64,000 nt of DNA from Pseudobdellovibrionaceae bacterium (GCA_020635055.1 JACKAN010000009.1:1-64000), one strand, 5' to 3'. Positions 45,288-54,143 are shown, counted from the stretch's first letter. Notes: generated from the letters alone by a model not told the origin. Numbers and translations: made by a program.

Positions 45288-46283
45288 ATGAATTTTGGTT
45301 TTATTCTTACCTTAGCATTAATTGCCTTTGGCATAATTATTATTGCCAAAGGATTTAAAGTCGTACAACAAAGTCAATGTATGATTATTGAACGATTAGG
45401 AAGCTATTCACGAACTTTGAATAATGGTTTTAATGTTGTTATTCCCTTTCTAGATCAAGCTCGTCCCATCTACTGGATACATAACAGTGAAATTTGGCCT
45501 ACTAGCCGAATAGATTTGCGAGAAACTGTTTTGGATGTTCCCGAACAAGCGGTGATTACAAAAGATAACGTTTCTATTCGTATTGATGCCTTAATGTATG
45601 TGCAAGTTACTAATGCGGTTAAAGCTACCTATGAGATTTCAAATTTACCATTGGCAGTGGCACAGTTGGCACAGACCTCTTTAAGAAATGTTATTGGTGA
45701 AATGGATTTAGATGAATGTCTTGCTTCTCGAGATGTTATAAACACAAAACTTAAGCAGATACTTGATGAGGCCACAGACAAATGGGGTTTAAAAGTAAAC
45801 AGAGTGGAATTAAAAAACATCACTCCACCAAGAGAAATTCAAGTTGCCATGGAAAAACAGATGCAAGCAGAGCGAGAACGAAGAGCCAAAGTTCTAGAGG
45901 CCGAGGGTGATAAACAGGCACGCATTGCACGTTCAGAGGGACAAAAGCAAGAGCAAATCAATTTAGCTGATGGTGATCGTGAAGCCCAAATACGTCAAGC
46001 TCAAGGGGAAGCTCAAGCCATTCGCGAAGTGGCCGAAGCTAAAAAGATTGCACTTCAAGCTATTCACAGTGTTTTAAAATCTGAAGAATTAACTACTCAG
46101 TATATAGTTGCCAGTGATTACTTAGAGAAATTTGGCCAGTTTACTCAAGGAAAAGGAGACAAGGTTTTTATTCCATATGAATCCAGCATGGCATTGGGGT
46201 CACTAGGGTCCATCAAGGAACTACTTACAAACCCTACAATGAGCCCTAATTCTGGAAGACCCAAATCTCCCCCATTAAATTAG
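45288..46283 (+). CDS. SPFH/stomatin-like (paraslipin/QmcA type) protein
   Basis: A single N-terminal hydrophobic helix (about residues 3-21) anchors the protein. An SPFH/band 7 domain follows (about 22-200), with the conserved GFNVVIPFLDQA and RDVINTKLKQILDEATDKWGLKV. A long Glu/Arg/Gln-rich coiled coil (about 200-265) ends in a flexible tail. It forms an operon with the NfeD gene, and a rho-independent terminator lies 28 bp after its stop. Such proteins build ring-like membrane scaffolds. Confidence 0.95.
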   Translation: MNFGFILTLALIAFGIIIIAKGFKVVQQSQCMIIERLGSYSRTLNNGFNVVIPFLDQARPIYWIHNSEIWPTSRIDLRETVLDVPEQAVITKDNVSIRIDALMYVQVTNAVKATYEISNLPLAVAQLAQTSLRNVIGEMDLDECLASRDVINTKLKQILDEATDKWGLKVNRVELKNITPPREIQVAMEKQMQAERERRAKVLEAEGDKQARIARSEGQKQEQINLADGDREAQIRQAQGEAQAIREVAEAKKIALQAIHSVLKSEELTTQYIVASDYLEKFGQFTQGKGDKVFIPYESSMALGSLGSIKELLTNPTMSPNSGRPKSPPLN

Positions 46284-46310
46284 TTATAATTGTAGTTTAA
46301 GTTATCTACT

Positions 46311-46342
46311 AAAAAAGGCGTGCAAATATGTACGCCTTTTTT
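46311..46342 (+). terminator. rho-independent terminator after the NfeD-SPFH operon
   Basis: An 11-bp stem pairs 46311-46321 with 46332-46342 (core GGCGT/ACGCC, flanked by A6 and T6) around a 10-nt loop, ending in a run of six T. A-runs on one side and T-runs on the other make it bidirectional, so it can also stop minus-strand transcription from the gene at 46459-46935. Confidence 0.85.
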
Positions 46343-46400
46343 GATTTTAAGATATAAATATAATTTATTAATTTCTTATGGATTATTTACCCATCCTAAA

Positions 46401-46446
46401 ATCTTAAAATTCTAGAATCTTAAAATTCTAGAATCTTAAAATTCTA
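46401..46446. repeat. tandem repeat, 16-bp unit, about 2.9 copies
   Basis: The unit ATCTTAAAATTCTAGA occurs at 46401-46416 and 46417-46432, with 14 of its 16 bases again at 46433-46446. Each unit contains the palindrome TTCTAGAA across the junction. It lies between a terminator and the stop of the secreted protein gene at 46459, in non-coding DNA. Confidence 0.8.
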
Positions 46447-46458
46447 AGTCCTAAATTC

Positions 46459-46935
46459 TTAAAACTTAAAACTCACTTCTACTTGTAAATGTTTATTGTG
46501 ATCATTGAGTAACGGAAAATGATCACTATTTCCCTGTCCTTTATAAATATCTGTATAACTAACATCAAGTAAGACATCATCACCAGAAATTGAACGTAAA
46601 ATTCTAGCTTTTAAGGAGTCTACATTATTGGCCACATCTAGATTTTCAGATCCATTATCTTTATCTTTCTTTACAAAAAAATCCCTATTAATTCTTACTC
46701 CATAGGTAAGTGGATCAATTTCTTCAATGTTACTAACACCATTTTGATTAATAAATTCTTGAAACTCTTCAGAAGAAACTCTCAGGCTTAAACAAAAATT
46801 AGAATTAGAATTGGATTCATAAAATTGACAGACAGAAACTTTATCTGGATCTGTTATCTTAAGCTTTCCTTTTGCTTCACTGGCATATAAATTGTGGAAC
46901 CAAAAAAAACTTACCAATAAAATTACTGTTTTCAT
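46459..46935 (-). CDS. secreted hypothetical protein, 158 aa
   Basis: A signal peptide ends at YAS-E (about residue 19). The mature protein contains two Cys (CQFYESNSNSNFC, probably a disulphide) and a Lys/Asp-rich patch, and ends with a beta strand terminated by Phe (LQVEVSFKF). No family is recognised. AAAGGA precedes the ATG at 46935. It is a single gene between two terminators. Confidence 0.78.
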   Translation of the reverse strand: MKTVILLVSFFWFHNLYASEAKGKLKITDPDKVSVCQFYESNSNSNFCLSLRVSSEEFQEFINQNGVSNIEEIDPLTYGVRINRDFFVKKDKDNGSENLDVANNVDSLKARILRSISGDDVLLDVSYTDIYKGQGNSDHFPLLNDHNKHLQVEVSFKF

Positions 46936-46978
46936 AAAAATCCTTTATGTTGGATTAAACACACAAGTTTCTTATTAC

Positions 46979-46997
46979 AAAAAGGAGGCCAGCCTCC
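46979..46997 (-). terminator. probable rho-independent terminator (minus strand)
   Basis: On the minus strand GGAGG-CTGG-CCTCC is followed by TTTTT. The stem is short (5 bp) but all G/C. It would stop minus-strand transcription arriving from higher coordinates, for example from the kdsD operon before the ISL3 element inserted. It lies 44 bp upstream of the secreted-protein gene. Confidence 0.55.
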
Positions 46998-47076
46998 ATA
47001 TGAATATAACCGCTAGATGAAGCTCACAATCCATGTAAAAATTAGAAAACCCCTGACCCTAAGCGCCCCCCCAAAA

Positions 47077-47105
47077 AGGTTCCCGGTTAAATTTCCGATA
47101 TGCAC
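47077..47105. repeat. 29-bp dispersed repeat, copy 1
   Basis: This copy matches 55424-55452 at 25 of 29 positions. The common pattern is AGGTTCCCG-nn-TAAATTT-nn-GATATGCAC with two separate 2-nt differences. Copy 1 is intergenic. Its role is unknown. Confidence 0.6.
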
Positions 47106-47175
47106 GTCGTCACATCTGAATTATTAGAGTTATGCTTTATGATAATAAATTGTAAAACAAAGCTGAAATATCCTT

Positions 47176-47183
47176 GAATATAA
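47176..47183. repeat. ISL3 target-site duplication, left copy (GAATATAA)
   Basis: This 8-bp sequence is repeated exactly at 49787-49794 and flanks the inverted ends of the ISL3-family element. Eight bases is the duplication length known for ISL3 elements. Confidence 0.85.
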
Positions 47184-47312
47184 GGGTTCACCGTATTACA
47201 GAAGGGTATAATTCATGCCAACAAGACCAAGGTCTTGAGTGAAGGTAAAAAGTTCCATCCATCTCGAATAAGATTTAATCGTAATAAAAACAAATTTTAT
47301 AGGAGAACACGG

Positions 47313-48266
47313 ATGGAACTTCATGATGATTTAATCTTAAAATCTTTAGGACTTCAAGGAATTAAAATTGAGTATTGGGCTACATGTGATGAGGAATTAA
47401 AACTAGTTTTATATGCCCGTCAAAATCGTAATGAAGCAGTTTGTAATGTCTGCGCTAACAGCATTACTCATGTCCATGAGTGGAAATTAAGAAAGATTAG
47501 AGCCGCTCCACTGGGTGCATATGAAGAGGTTTGGATTTATTTAAAGCAACTTCGAGGCAATTGTCATATTTGCGGTGATAGAGTTAGATCGTCCAAGGTA
47601 GCATTTACTCATCCTCATTTTAAAAACATGACATATAGTTTATGCGAAAAGGCAGGTCGACTTATGGAAGAGTTAACTTGTGAGGCCAGCGCTAGGATCC
47701 TACGATTAAAATCAAAAACAATGTGGGATATAGACCAGTATCGAATGAAGCAAATGAAAAAACATTTAAATTATGCTGAAAGAGATTTGGATTTAGAAAG
47801 TATGTCAGCAGATGAGGTGCACTATAGGACTATTTTTGGGAAGAAATCGTCGGATAAAAACAAAGTGCAATTTGTTACGAATTTAGTTTGCACGAACATC
47901 AGTAAGGTGCTGTCAAACGCAATGGGACGTAAGGGTTCAAGCCTATTGAACTGTTTAAAAGTACTGAGGCCGGAGCAACTTTTAAAGATTAAATATTTTG
48001 CATTAGATATGCACGATGCATTTATCAAGGTTGTTGAACACGCTTGCAAGAATGCCAAGATCTGTATTGATAGGTTCCACTTAGCACAAGGTGTAAATGA
48101 TGTTTTTGACGAGGTAAGAAAAATAGAGTTTAAACTAGCGAAAGACAATGAGGATAAGTTTTTAATGGAAGTGCTTGCCCCCCATAGGAAGTATATATTA
48201 GTTGAGCGAGAGAAGAATTTATCAAAAAAAGATTACACAAAGCTAGAGCGATTACTGGATATATTA
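47313..48266 (+). pseudogene. ISL3-family transposase, 5-prime part (broken by IS630 insertion)
   Basis: This encodes the N-terminal zinc-finger region (CNVC...CHIC, about residues 45-95) and most of the DDE_Tnp_ISL3 domain, including SADEVHY and ALDMHDAFIKV. ATG 47313 has AGGAG seven bases upstream; the longer TTG-initiated frame is rejected. The ISL3-encoded sequence ends at 48266. The frame then runs into the IS630 end and stops at 48305. The last catalytic Glu (SEGLNNKIK) is in the other fragment, so this piece alone should be inactive. Confidence 0.88.
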
Positions 48267-49375
48267 CTAGGAGCACGATATAGTTTACACAGCCTTAGCG
48301 TATGAGACTTCAGTTTTTTCAAATAAATTTTTTTATTTTATAGGGAGTCTTTTGACGACTTCTTAGATGTGATCGTACTGTTTTTATAAGCTCATCTTTA
48401 TTTGAGGCCCTCTTCTTCCTCACTGTATTCCTTTTTAAATCATTATTTAAAAGTTCATTGGGATTTAATTCAGGACTGTAAGGGGGTAAGAAAAAAAGCT
48501 CTATTGCCTTCTTGTTTTTGGAAATCCAACTTTTGACCTGCTTAGACCTGTAATGAACTGGGTGTCGATCAACAATAAGAAAGATATTACGTCTACTACT
48601 TTTTATAAGTCTCTTCATAAAATCTATAAAAACATCAGCATTAAATTTTCCATCAAAAACTTTAAAACTTAAACGTCCCTGATTTGTAATGCTGGAAATA
48701 ACATTGCATGAGAATCTTTTCCCACTCAATTTTACGATTGGAGTAACACCTTTACGGCCATAGGTTTTTGCAACAGAGGCGTCTGAACGAAGACCTGTCT
48801 CATCACCCCAATGTATCTCTGCACTTGACTTACGAGCCTTCTGCCGGATCTTTGGATACTCTGATTTTAACCAATCAATAACTGCTACATCGTTTTGTTC
48901 ATAAGCTCTCCTAACCGGCTTTTGAGGTGTAAAACCCCATTTTTTTAACAATCGACCAACTGTCCACTTTGAATACTCAATCCCATACTTATCTTTAATA
49001 AGCTCTTGCACAGCCTCTCGTGTCCAAAGTACAAAATCAAACTTTAGTTGATCCGGCGTCTTGTCTTGAATTATTCGAACGATTTGAGCACACTGCCAGC
49101 CCTTTAATTTCCCTTCTTCTTTAGGGCGACCTTGTGGCTTTGCTCTTAGTGATTTTTTCCCTGATTCTTTATAGGCGCAATTCCAATTATAAACAGCCTG
49201 ACGGGTAACCCCGTACATTTCAGCAACTTCAATTTGTGTATAGCCAGCTTTTAGTGCTTCTATGGCTTGATAACGTATTCTTTCTTGAGATTTTGGGTCT
49301 AATGAACGAGCATCTGAAATCATCTCTAAGAAATAATATATTTTTTTAATATTGTAAACTATTTATTGCTCTAAG
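48267..49375 (-). mobile_element. IS630-family insertion sequence nested in the ISL3 transposase
   Basis: The 1109-bp element has 23-bp inverted ends (48267-48289 and 49353-49375) that match at 18 positions, the inner nine or more perfectly (TAGTTTACA/TGTAAACTA). It is flanked by TA at 48265-48266 and at 49376-49377, the target and duplication expected for IS630. One intact transposase gene fills it. Confidence 0.92.
48319..49323 (-). CDS. IS630-family transposase
   Basis: The 334-aa protein has an N-terminal helix-turn-helix (YTQIEVAEMYGVTRQAVYNW) and a second winged-helix-like region, then a DDE domain. The catalytic acids are in IHWGDETGL, FLIVDRHPVH and PPYSPELNPNELL, the usual spacing for IS630/Tc1-type enzymes. 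The single open frame lacks stops or shifts, so it may be functional. ATG 49323 lies 30 bp inside the right inverted end. Confidence 0.95.
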   Translation of the reverse strand: MISDARSLDPKSQERIRYQAIEALKAGYTQIEVAEMYGVTRQAVYNWNCAYKESGKKSLRAKPQGRPKEEGKLKGWQCAQIVRIIQDKTPDQLKFDFVLWTREAVQELIKDKYGIEYSKWTVGRLLKKWGFTPQKPVRRAYEQNDVAVIDWLKSEYPKIRQKARKSSAEIHWGDETGLRSDASVAKTYGRKGVTPIVKLSGKRFSCNVISSITNQGRLSFKVFDGKFNADVFIDFMKRLIKSSRRNIFLIVDRHPVHYRSKQVKSWISKNKKAIELFFLPPYSPELNPNELLNNDLKRNTVRKKRASNKDELIKTVRSHLRSRQKTPYKIKKFI

Positions 49376-49377
49376 TA

Positions 49378-49773
49378 ATAAATAAAAATATATTTAGAGC
49401 GTCAGTGTTAGTTGAATATTTCCATAAGGTTTTAGATAAGAAAAATGTAAAAGAGTTCAGGAAAAGTCTTATCCTGTGGTATCGCTTTGCAAGGGAAGCC
49501 AAATTAAAGCCATTTTTAAAGTTTGCAAATACTTTGAGGAAATACAGACATTATATAGAAGGTTATATAATGTCGGGACTTACAACAGCCGTGTCAGAGG
49601 GACTAAATAATAAAATTAAAGTCCTCAAAAGAATGGGGTATGGATACACAAATCCAGTATCATTTATGCTCAAAATCCTACAAAGATGTGGGCTGTTAAA
49701 CTCAAAATATATAGATACGTCTTCCTGGTACTGGCCACCCGAAATGAGATTGGCATCAACCACCCCCTTCTAA
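49378..49773 (+). pseudogene. ISL3-family transposase, 3-prime part
   Basis: This encodes the C-terminal end of the ISL3 transposase, including the last catalytic Glu in AVSEGLNNKIKVLKRMGYG. It has no start of its own; a GTG at 49405 could start a 122-aa fragment. Joining codon 48264-48266 to codon 49378-49380 restores one frame of 449 aa from ATG 47313, a normal length for the family. The stop lies inside the right inverted end. Confidence 0.9.
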
Positions 49774-49786
49774 ATAACGGAGAGGC

Positions 49787-49794
49787 GAATATAA
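49787..49794. repeat. ISL3 target-site duplication, right copy (GAATATAA)
   Basis: This is the exact repeat of 47176-47183, directly after the right inverted end of the ISL3 element. It marks host sequence that was duplicated on insertion. Confidence 0.85.
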
Positions 49795-49981
49795 GGCTCT
49801 CTAGTCACATGAAGTTCCAGGCTAGATTTACAAAATGTGTAATCACCTCTGATCCTTAAGTTAACTGAGTTTTTATTTTATTTGTTAAAATACCGAGACT
49901 TCACATCCCACAAAGCAACTCCAGCGATATTTCATTGTGTTGAAAATTAACGCATAAGCGACGAAAAAGTGGCCTGTCGCC

Positions 49982-50965
49982 CTACCTTATATTGGCTTGG
50001 AGTAGGTCTTGAATGTGAATTAAGCCAACGGCGCGTTGGGGATTTTGGGCGGTTTTATCTACTGCAAATAATCGATCTATTTTGAATTGCTCCATTAGAA
50101 ATAGGGCTTTTTCGGCCAGTTCATTGCAATCAATTGTTTTGGGATCTCTAGACATCCAATTTATGGCCGTTTCATCAAGTGAAAAATTGGATTTTTGCAA
50201 TTTCCTACGGATGTCACCATCTGTAATTGCACCAATCAAACTTCCCTTATTGTCGACAACTCCAGAAACGCCACGAACTTGTTGGGCTGTCATCAAAGAA
50301 ATTACCTGACTGATTTTTTCTTCAGTTCCTACTAAGGGCAAGGCCTCTGCGGTGTGCATAAGGTCTTTAACTCTAAGTAGAAGTTTTCGACCTAACTTCC
50401 CTCCGGGGTGAAACTCAGCAAAATCTTCTTTACGAAAACCCTTTTCTTTTAAAACAGCCATCGCTAAGGCATCGCCAAGGGCGAGAGTGACTGTAGTGCT
50501 GGAGGTAGGGGCTAAACCCAATGGGCAGGCCTCTTCTTTTACAGAAGCCTCCAATGTCACTCTGCCCGTTCTGGCCAAAGTGCTATTTAAGTTTCCAGTT
50601 ATAGCAATCAAGGGAATGTCTTTACGAGAACAATAACTATAAATAGGAATCATTTCCGTAGACTCCCCGCCATTACTAATCGCAATGACTAAATCTTGTT
50701 CACTAATTACGCCCATGTCTCCGTGTGAGCTCTCCGCTGGATGAAGAAAAAAACTGGGAGTGCCTGTAGAGCTAAAGGTTGCTGCTAATTTTCGGGCAAT
50801 GTGACCGGACTTACCCATACCAGTAATTACGACTTTACCCCTACAATTTTTTACTAAACCAACAGCATCTACAAAACTGCCATTCAATTTATCTGCTGCT
50901 TGCAAAATGGATTGGGCTTCGAGTTGTAATACTCTTTTACCTTCATCTAGAATTTCTTGACTCAT
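49982..50965 (-). CDS. kdsD: D-arabinose 5-phosphate isomerase (KpsF/GutQ family)
   Basis: KdsD converts ribulose 5-phosphate to arabinose 5-phosphate, the first step of Kdo synthesis. The N-terminal SIS domain contains VVITGMGKSGHIARKLAATFSSTG (sugar-phosphate loop) and the conserved HPAESSHGDMG segment. Two CBS domains follow (about residues 200-325). The 327-aa length is standard. It overlaps the 3-prime end of pyrG by 23 bp. kdsC and kdsA are not nearby. Confidence 0.96.
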   Translation of the reverse strand: MSQEILDEGKRVLQLEAQSILQAADKLNGSFVDAVGLVKNCRGKVVITGMGKSGHIARKLAATFSSTGTPSFFLHPAESSHGDMGVISEQDLVIAISNGGESTEMIPIYSYCSRKDIPLIAITGNLNSTLARTGRVTLEASVKEEACPLGLAPTSSTTVTLALGDALAMAVLKEKGFRKEDFAEFHPGGKLGRKLLLRVKDLMHTAEALPLVGTEEKISQVISLMTAQQVRGVSGVVDNKGSLIGAITDGDIRRKLQKSNFSLDETAINWMSRDPKTIDCNELAEKALFLMEQFKIDRLFAVDKTAQNPQRAVGLIHIQDLLQANIR

Positions 50966-52691
50966 TAGAAACCTTTCTCTGGTTTTTTAATTTTTTAGTT
51001 TCAAGTGTACTCAAAGCCTTCACTGCATTTGAATTTTTTAAGGCAGCGCCCACAAAACTAGTAAATAGTGGATGTGGTTGAAGTGGCTTAGATTTAAATT
51101 CGGGATGAAATTGCACACCTATAAACCAAGGGTGATCTTGAATTTCTACAATTTCAACAAGATCTCTATCCTGGCATATTCCCGATAAAGTCATTCCATG
51201 CTTTTCAAACAATTGTCGATATTTGTTATTAAATTCATAGCGATGTCGATGGCGCTCGCTAATTAATGTTTTATTATAAATCTGTCGAACTTTGGAATCT
51301 TTTTTAAGTGTGCAAGGATAGGCTCCCAACCGCATCGTTCCGCCTTTATTTTTTAACAGTTTTTGCTCTTCCATAAAATCAATTACGAAATTGCGAATAC
51401 TTTTTCTTTCTGGAGCGAACTCTCTACTAGTGGCGTCTTTAATACCACAAACATTGCGGGCAAATTCAATGGATGCCAATTGCATTCCATAACAAATACC
51501 AAAAAATGGGATCTCATTTTCACGGGAGTAGTGAATGGCAGCAATTTTTCCTTCCACTCCCCTTTCACCAAAACCACCTGGAACTAAAACTCCATTTATG
51601 TTTTTTAAAGCCTCGCCAACATTTTTAGAATTTAAATGTTCAGAATCTATGTAAACAATATTCACTTTAGATTTATTAGATATCCCGCCATGAACCAAAG
51701 CTTCATTGAGTGATTTGTAACTTTCTTTTAAATCTACATACTTTCCAACTATACCAATGGAAACTTCATGCTCGGGATCTTTAAGAGTCGTTACCATTTT
51801 TTCCCAAGCAGTAATTTTTGGTTTCTCACCGGGGAATTTTAAGCGCGAAGCAATTTTTTCGTCAAATTTTTCGTCGTGTAAAACTAAGGGAACATCATAG
51901 ATAGTTTTAGAATCGGTAGCCGCAATCACAGACTCCGGATGAACACTACAAAAAAGACCTATCTTAGATTTTAATTCTCGATCTATTGTTTTTTCTGAGC
52001 GGCAAATTAAAAAATCTGGTTGAATACCCACCTCTCGCAATTCTTTTACTGAATGTTGAGTGGGTTTACTTTTTAATTCCCCTGCTGCCGCGATATAGGG
52101 CACATAAGTCACATGTACGAAAACTGTATTATCAAGGCCTAAATCTACACGCATTTGTCGTATGGCTTCAATAAATGGTAAACCTTCGATGTCACCAATG
52201 GTTCCACCAATTTCTACTATTAAAACTTCTGTACCTTGAGCTGCTTCGTAAATACTATTTTTAATTTCATCTGTAATGTGGGGAATCACCTGTACTGTTC
52301 CACCTAAATAGTCTCCACGACGCTCTTTGGAAATCACTCTTTCGTATATTTGGCCAGCAGTAATGCTATTTGATCTATTTAAAGATACTGAGGTGAATCG
52401 TTCGTAATGTCCAAGATCTAAATCGGTCTCTGCACCATCTTCAGTTACATATACTTCTCCATGTTGCAAAGGCGACATTGTACCAGGATCTACATTGATG
52501 TAGGGATCGCACTTCATCAAGCCTACTTTAATACCCCGAGACTCTAAAAGTGTGCCTAAGCTCGCCGCCGTTAAACCTTTACCTATGGATGAAACAACCC
52601 CACCAGTAACAAAAATAAATTTTTGCACTAAGGGTGTTGTTGTTGATTTGAGACCTTTAGGTTTTTTCTTCGTTACTTTAGCTTTTGCCAC
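50943..52691 (-). CDS. pyrG: CTP synthase
   Basis: PyrG makes CTP from UTP, ATP and glutamine. The synthetase domain has FVTGGVVSSIGKGLTAASLG (P-loop-like) and the glutaminase domain FFGICYGMQLASIEFARNV (nucleophile Cys) and GVQFHPEFKSKP. GTG 52691 is chosen because AAAGGAA lies upstream; a TTG five codons earlier is the alternative. The N-terminus has about 22 extra basic residues and the C-terminus about 30 (ending KVSNESRNSR) compared with typical forms. It overlaps kdsB by 14 bp. CTP is the co-substrate of KdsB next door. Confidence 0.97.
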   Translation of the reverse strand: MAKAKVTKKKPKGLKSTTTPLVQKFIFVTGGVVSSIGKGLTAASLGTLLESRGIKVGLMKCDPYINVDPGTMSPLQHGEVYVTEDGAETDLDLGHYERFTSVSLNRSNSITAGQIYERVISKERRGDYLGGTVQVIPHITDEIKNSIYEAAQGTEVLIVEIGGTIGDIEGLPFIEAIRQMRVDLGLDNTVFVHVTYVPYIAAAGELKSKPTQHSVKELREVGIQPDFLICRSEKTIDRELKSKIGLFCSVHPESVIAATDSKTIYDVPLVLHDEKFDEKIASRLKFPGEKPKITAWEKMVTTLKDPEHEVSIGIVGKYVDLKESYKSLNEALVHGGISNKSKVNIVYIDSEHLNSKNVGEALKNINGVLVPGGFGERGVEGKIAAIHYSRENEIPFFGICYGMQLASIEFARNVCGIKDATSREFAPERKSIRNFVIDFMEEQKLLKNKGGTMRLGAYPCTLKKDSKVRQIYNKTLISERHRHRYEFNNKYRQLFEKHGMTLSGICQDRDLVEIVEIQDHPWFIGVQFHPEFKSKPLQPHPLFTSFVGAALKNSNAVKALSTLETKKLKNQRKVSNESRNSR

Positions 52692-53427
52692 AAGTATTCC
52701 TTTCAAGAATCAGTTTTTCAACTTTAATTACATCTTCTGGAGTATCTACTCCCCAAGAGTCATGCTGAGTCCTAATCACTTTAATTTTAGCTCCAAGATA
52801 CAAGGCTCTTAATTGTTCTAAGCCTTCAAATTTCTCAATTTCAGCGACTTCACAACTGCAAAACAAACCTAAAAAATCTTTGCGATAAGCGTATATTCCT
52901 AAGTGCTTTAAAGAGGCAGAATATTCACCATCCGATGCGTTGCGTGAATAAGGTATTGGAAAGCGACTGAAGTAAATAGCATTATCATCTGCATCAAGAA
53001 TTATTTTTGCAGTATTCACTGACTGGAGACTCTCTAAATCTAATTTGCGTCCAAGAGTGGCCATTTTTAAATCTGTGTTTAGTGTAAATGGTTGAATTAA
53101 GCTATCGAGCACTACACCATTTATAAGGGGCTCATCACCCTGAATATTTACTATAACATCAACATTGCGGTCTTTAACTGCTTCCCAAACTCGATCACTT
53201 CCAGATGGCAATTCTGGGGACGTCATTACAGCTTCTACACCTAATTTTTGTGCCAAACTTGCAATTTCACTATGGTCTGTAGCTACAATAAGATCTGTGA
53301 TTTTTTGACTCTCTTTTGAACCTTCCACTACCCATTGCAATAGGGGTTTTCCCAAAATGGTGACTAAGGATTTACCAGGAAAACGTGTGGATCCATAGCG
53401 GGCAGGGATAACGCCTAAAACTTTCAT
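52678..53427 (-). CDS. kdsB: 3-deoxy-manno-octulosonate cytidylyltransferase
   Basis: KdsB activates Kdo with CTP to give CMP-Kdo for lipid A assembly. The N-terminal nucleotide-binding loop reads VIPARYGSTRFPGK. Other conserved parts are VATDHSEI, VNIQGDEPL and the IAYRKDFL-like GIYAYRKDFL segment. The length is 249 aa from ATG 53427, which has GAGGAA upstream and overlaps the engB stop by 4 bp (ATGA). ATG 53445 would add six residues. The gene is in an operon with pyrG and kdsD. Confidence 0.96.
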   Translation of the reverse strand: MKVLGVIPARYGSTRFPGKSLVTILGKPLLQWVVEGSKESQKITDLIVATDHSEIASLAQKLGVEAVMTSPELPSGSDRVWEAVKDRNVDVIVNIQGDEPLINGVVLDSLIQPFTLNTDLKMATLGRKLDLESLQSVNTAKIILDADDNAIYFSRFPIPYSRNASDGEYSASLKHLGIYAYRKDFLGLFCSCEVAEIEKFEGLEQLRALYLGAKIKVIRTQHDSWGVDTPEDVIKVEKLILERNTCGKS

Positions 53428-54005
53428 GATTCCTCTTTGAGCCATTGTTCATAAATATTTTCTTGTAATGTTTCTAATCCCTTTTTTTGGGTGGAAGAAA
53501 CACAAAAAACCATACTAACAAATTCATTGGCTCCGACAAGCCTTTGTGCCTTGACCCTCTCCCCTTGTTTAGCTTTATCCGTTTTATTGAGAATAACGAA
53601 AATGGGATGACCCCGTTCAGCCACCCATTCGGCTAACATTTGCTCTTCCAAGCCCCATTTTCGACGAATATCCATAATTAACAACAAACCTTTGAGGTTC
53701 TTTCTGTGGCTTAAGTAGCCTTCAATCATATTTTTCCAAAGCGTTTTTTCTTTAGCCGACCTTTTAGCAAAACCATAACCTGGCATATCCACTAAATAAA
53801 ATTCCTCATTACATAGAAAAAAATTGAGAGTTGAAGTCTTACCCGGTTGCTGGCTCACTTTGGCAATATCTTTTTGGGCTAAGGCATTAATAAGTGAAGA
53901 TTTTCCGGCATTGGATCGCCCCACAATAGCGACTTCCGGACGCCTATCTAAGGGATAGTCTGTTTTTAAAACAGCGCTCTTAACATATTTGACTCGCAAA
54001 GACAT
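53424..54005 (-). CDS. engB: ribosome biogenesis GTP-binding protein EngB/YsxC
   Basis: This is an essential-type GTPase for large-subunit assembly. The G1 loop is GRSNAGKSSL, G3 DMPGYGFA, G4 NKTDK and G5 CVSSTQKKGL. From ATG 54005 the length is 193 aa, normal for the family; AAGGA lies just upstream. The longer frame, up to 54095, has an implausible basic extension. It is the first gene of the engB-kdsB-pyrG-kdsD group and is divergent from the sigma-54 activator gene. Confidence 0.95.
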   Translation of the reverse strand: MSLRVKYVKSAVLKTDYPLDRRPEVAIVGRSNAGKSSLINALAQKDIAKVSQQPGKTSTLNFFLCNEEFYLVDMPGYGFAKRSAKEKTLWKNMIEGYLSHRKNLKGLLLIMDIRRKWGLEEQMLAEWVAERGHPIFVILNKTDKAKQGERVKAQRLVGANEFVSMVFCVSSTQKKGLETLQENIYEQWLKEES

Positions 54006-54143
54006 GATCCTTCTTTTTGTCCGAAATCTAAGACTAAAGCAAGGCATTTCGGACATTTTTAAATCATTCTCTGTTCTACCCTTCTTAAATCGCAATTGAC
54101 GTGGGCATAGACTTTGAAAACAAATCTTAAGAAAGGAAAAAAT

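Larger units (their letters stand above)
46998..47183. other. non-coding gap upstream of the ISL3 element
   Basis: I see no gene in this stretch. It contains one copy of a 29-bp sequence shared with 55424-55452 (separate entry) and a C-rich run near 47066-47072, and it ends in the target-duplication copy GAATATAA. Together with the ISL3 left end it makes a gene-free stretch of about 375 bp. Confidence 0.5.
47184..49786 (+). mobile_element. ISL3-family insertion sequence interrupted by an IS630-family element
   Basis: The element is bounded by imperfect inverted ends (47184-47206 and 49765-49786) that share CCGT and AGAAGGG blocks, and by the 8-bp duplication GAATATAA. It is 2603 bp as found and would be 1492 bp without the 1109-bp IS630 insert and one TA. 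It carries a single transposase gene broken by that insert. It sits downstream of kdsD on the minus strand and does not interrupt a host gene. Confidence 0.85.

Noticed and set aside
46401..46446. CRISPR array
   Set aside because: The 16-bp units are directly adjacent without spacers, and there are no cas genes.
47235..47312. N-terminal extension of the ISL3 transposase from TTG 47235
   Set aside because: ATG 47313 has a strong AGGAG, and the extension would use a TTG start without one.
48267..48305. C-terminal end of the ISL3 transposase 5-prime fragment as real protein sequence
   Set aside because: These bases are the left inverted end of the IS630 element; the frame there is a chimera.
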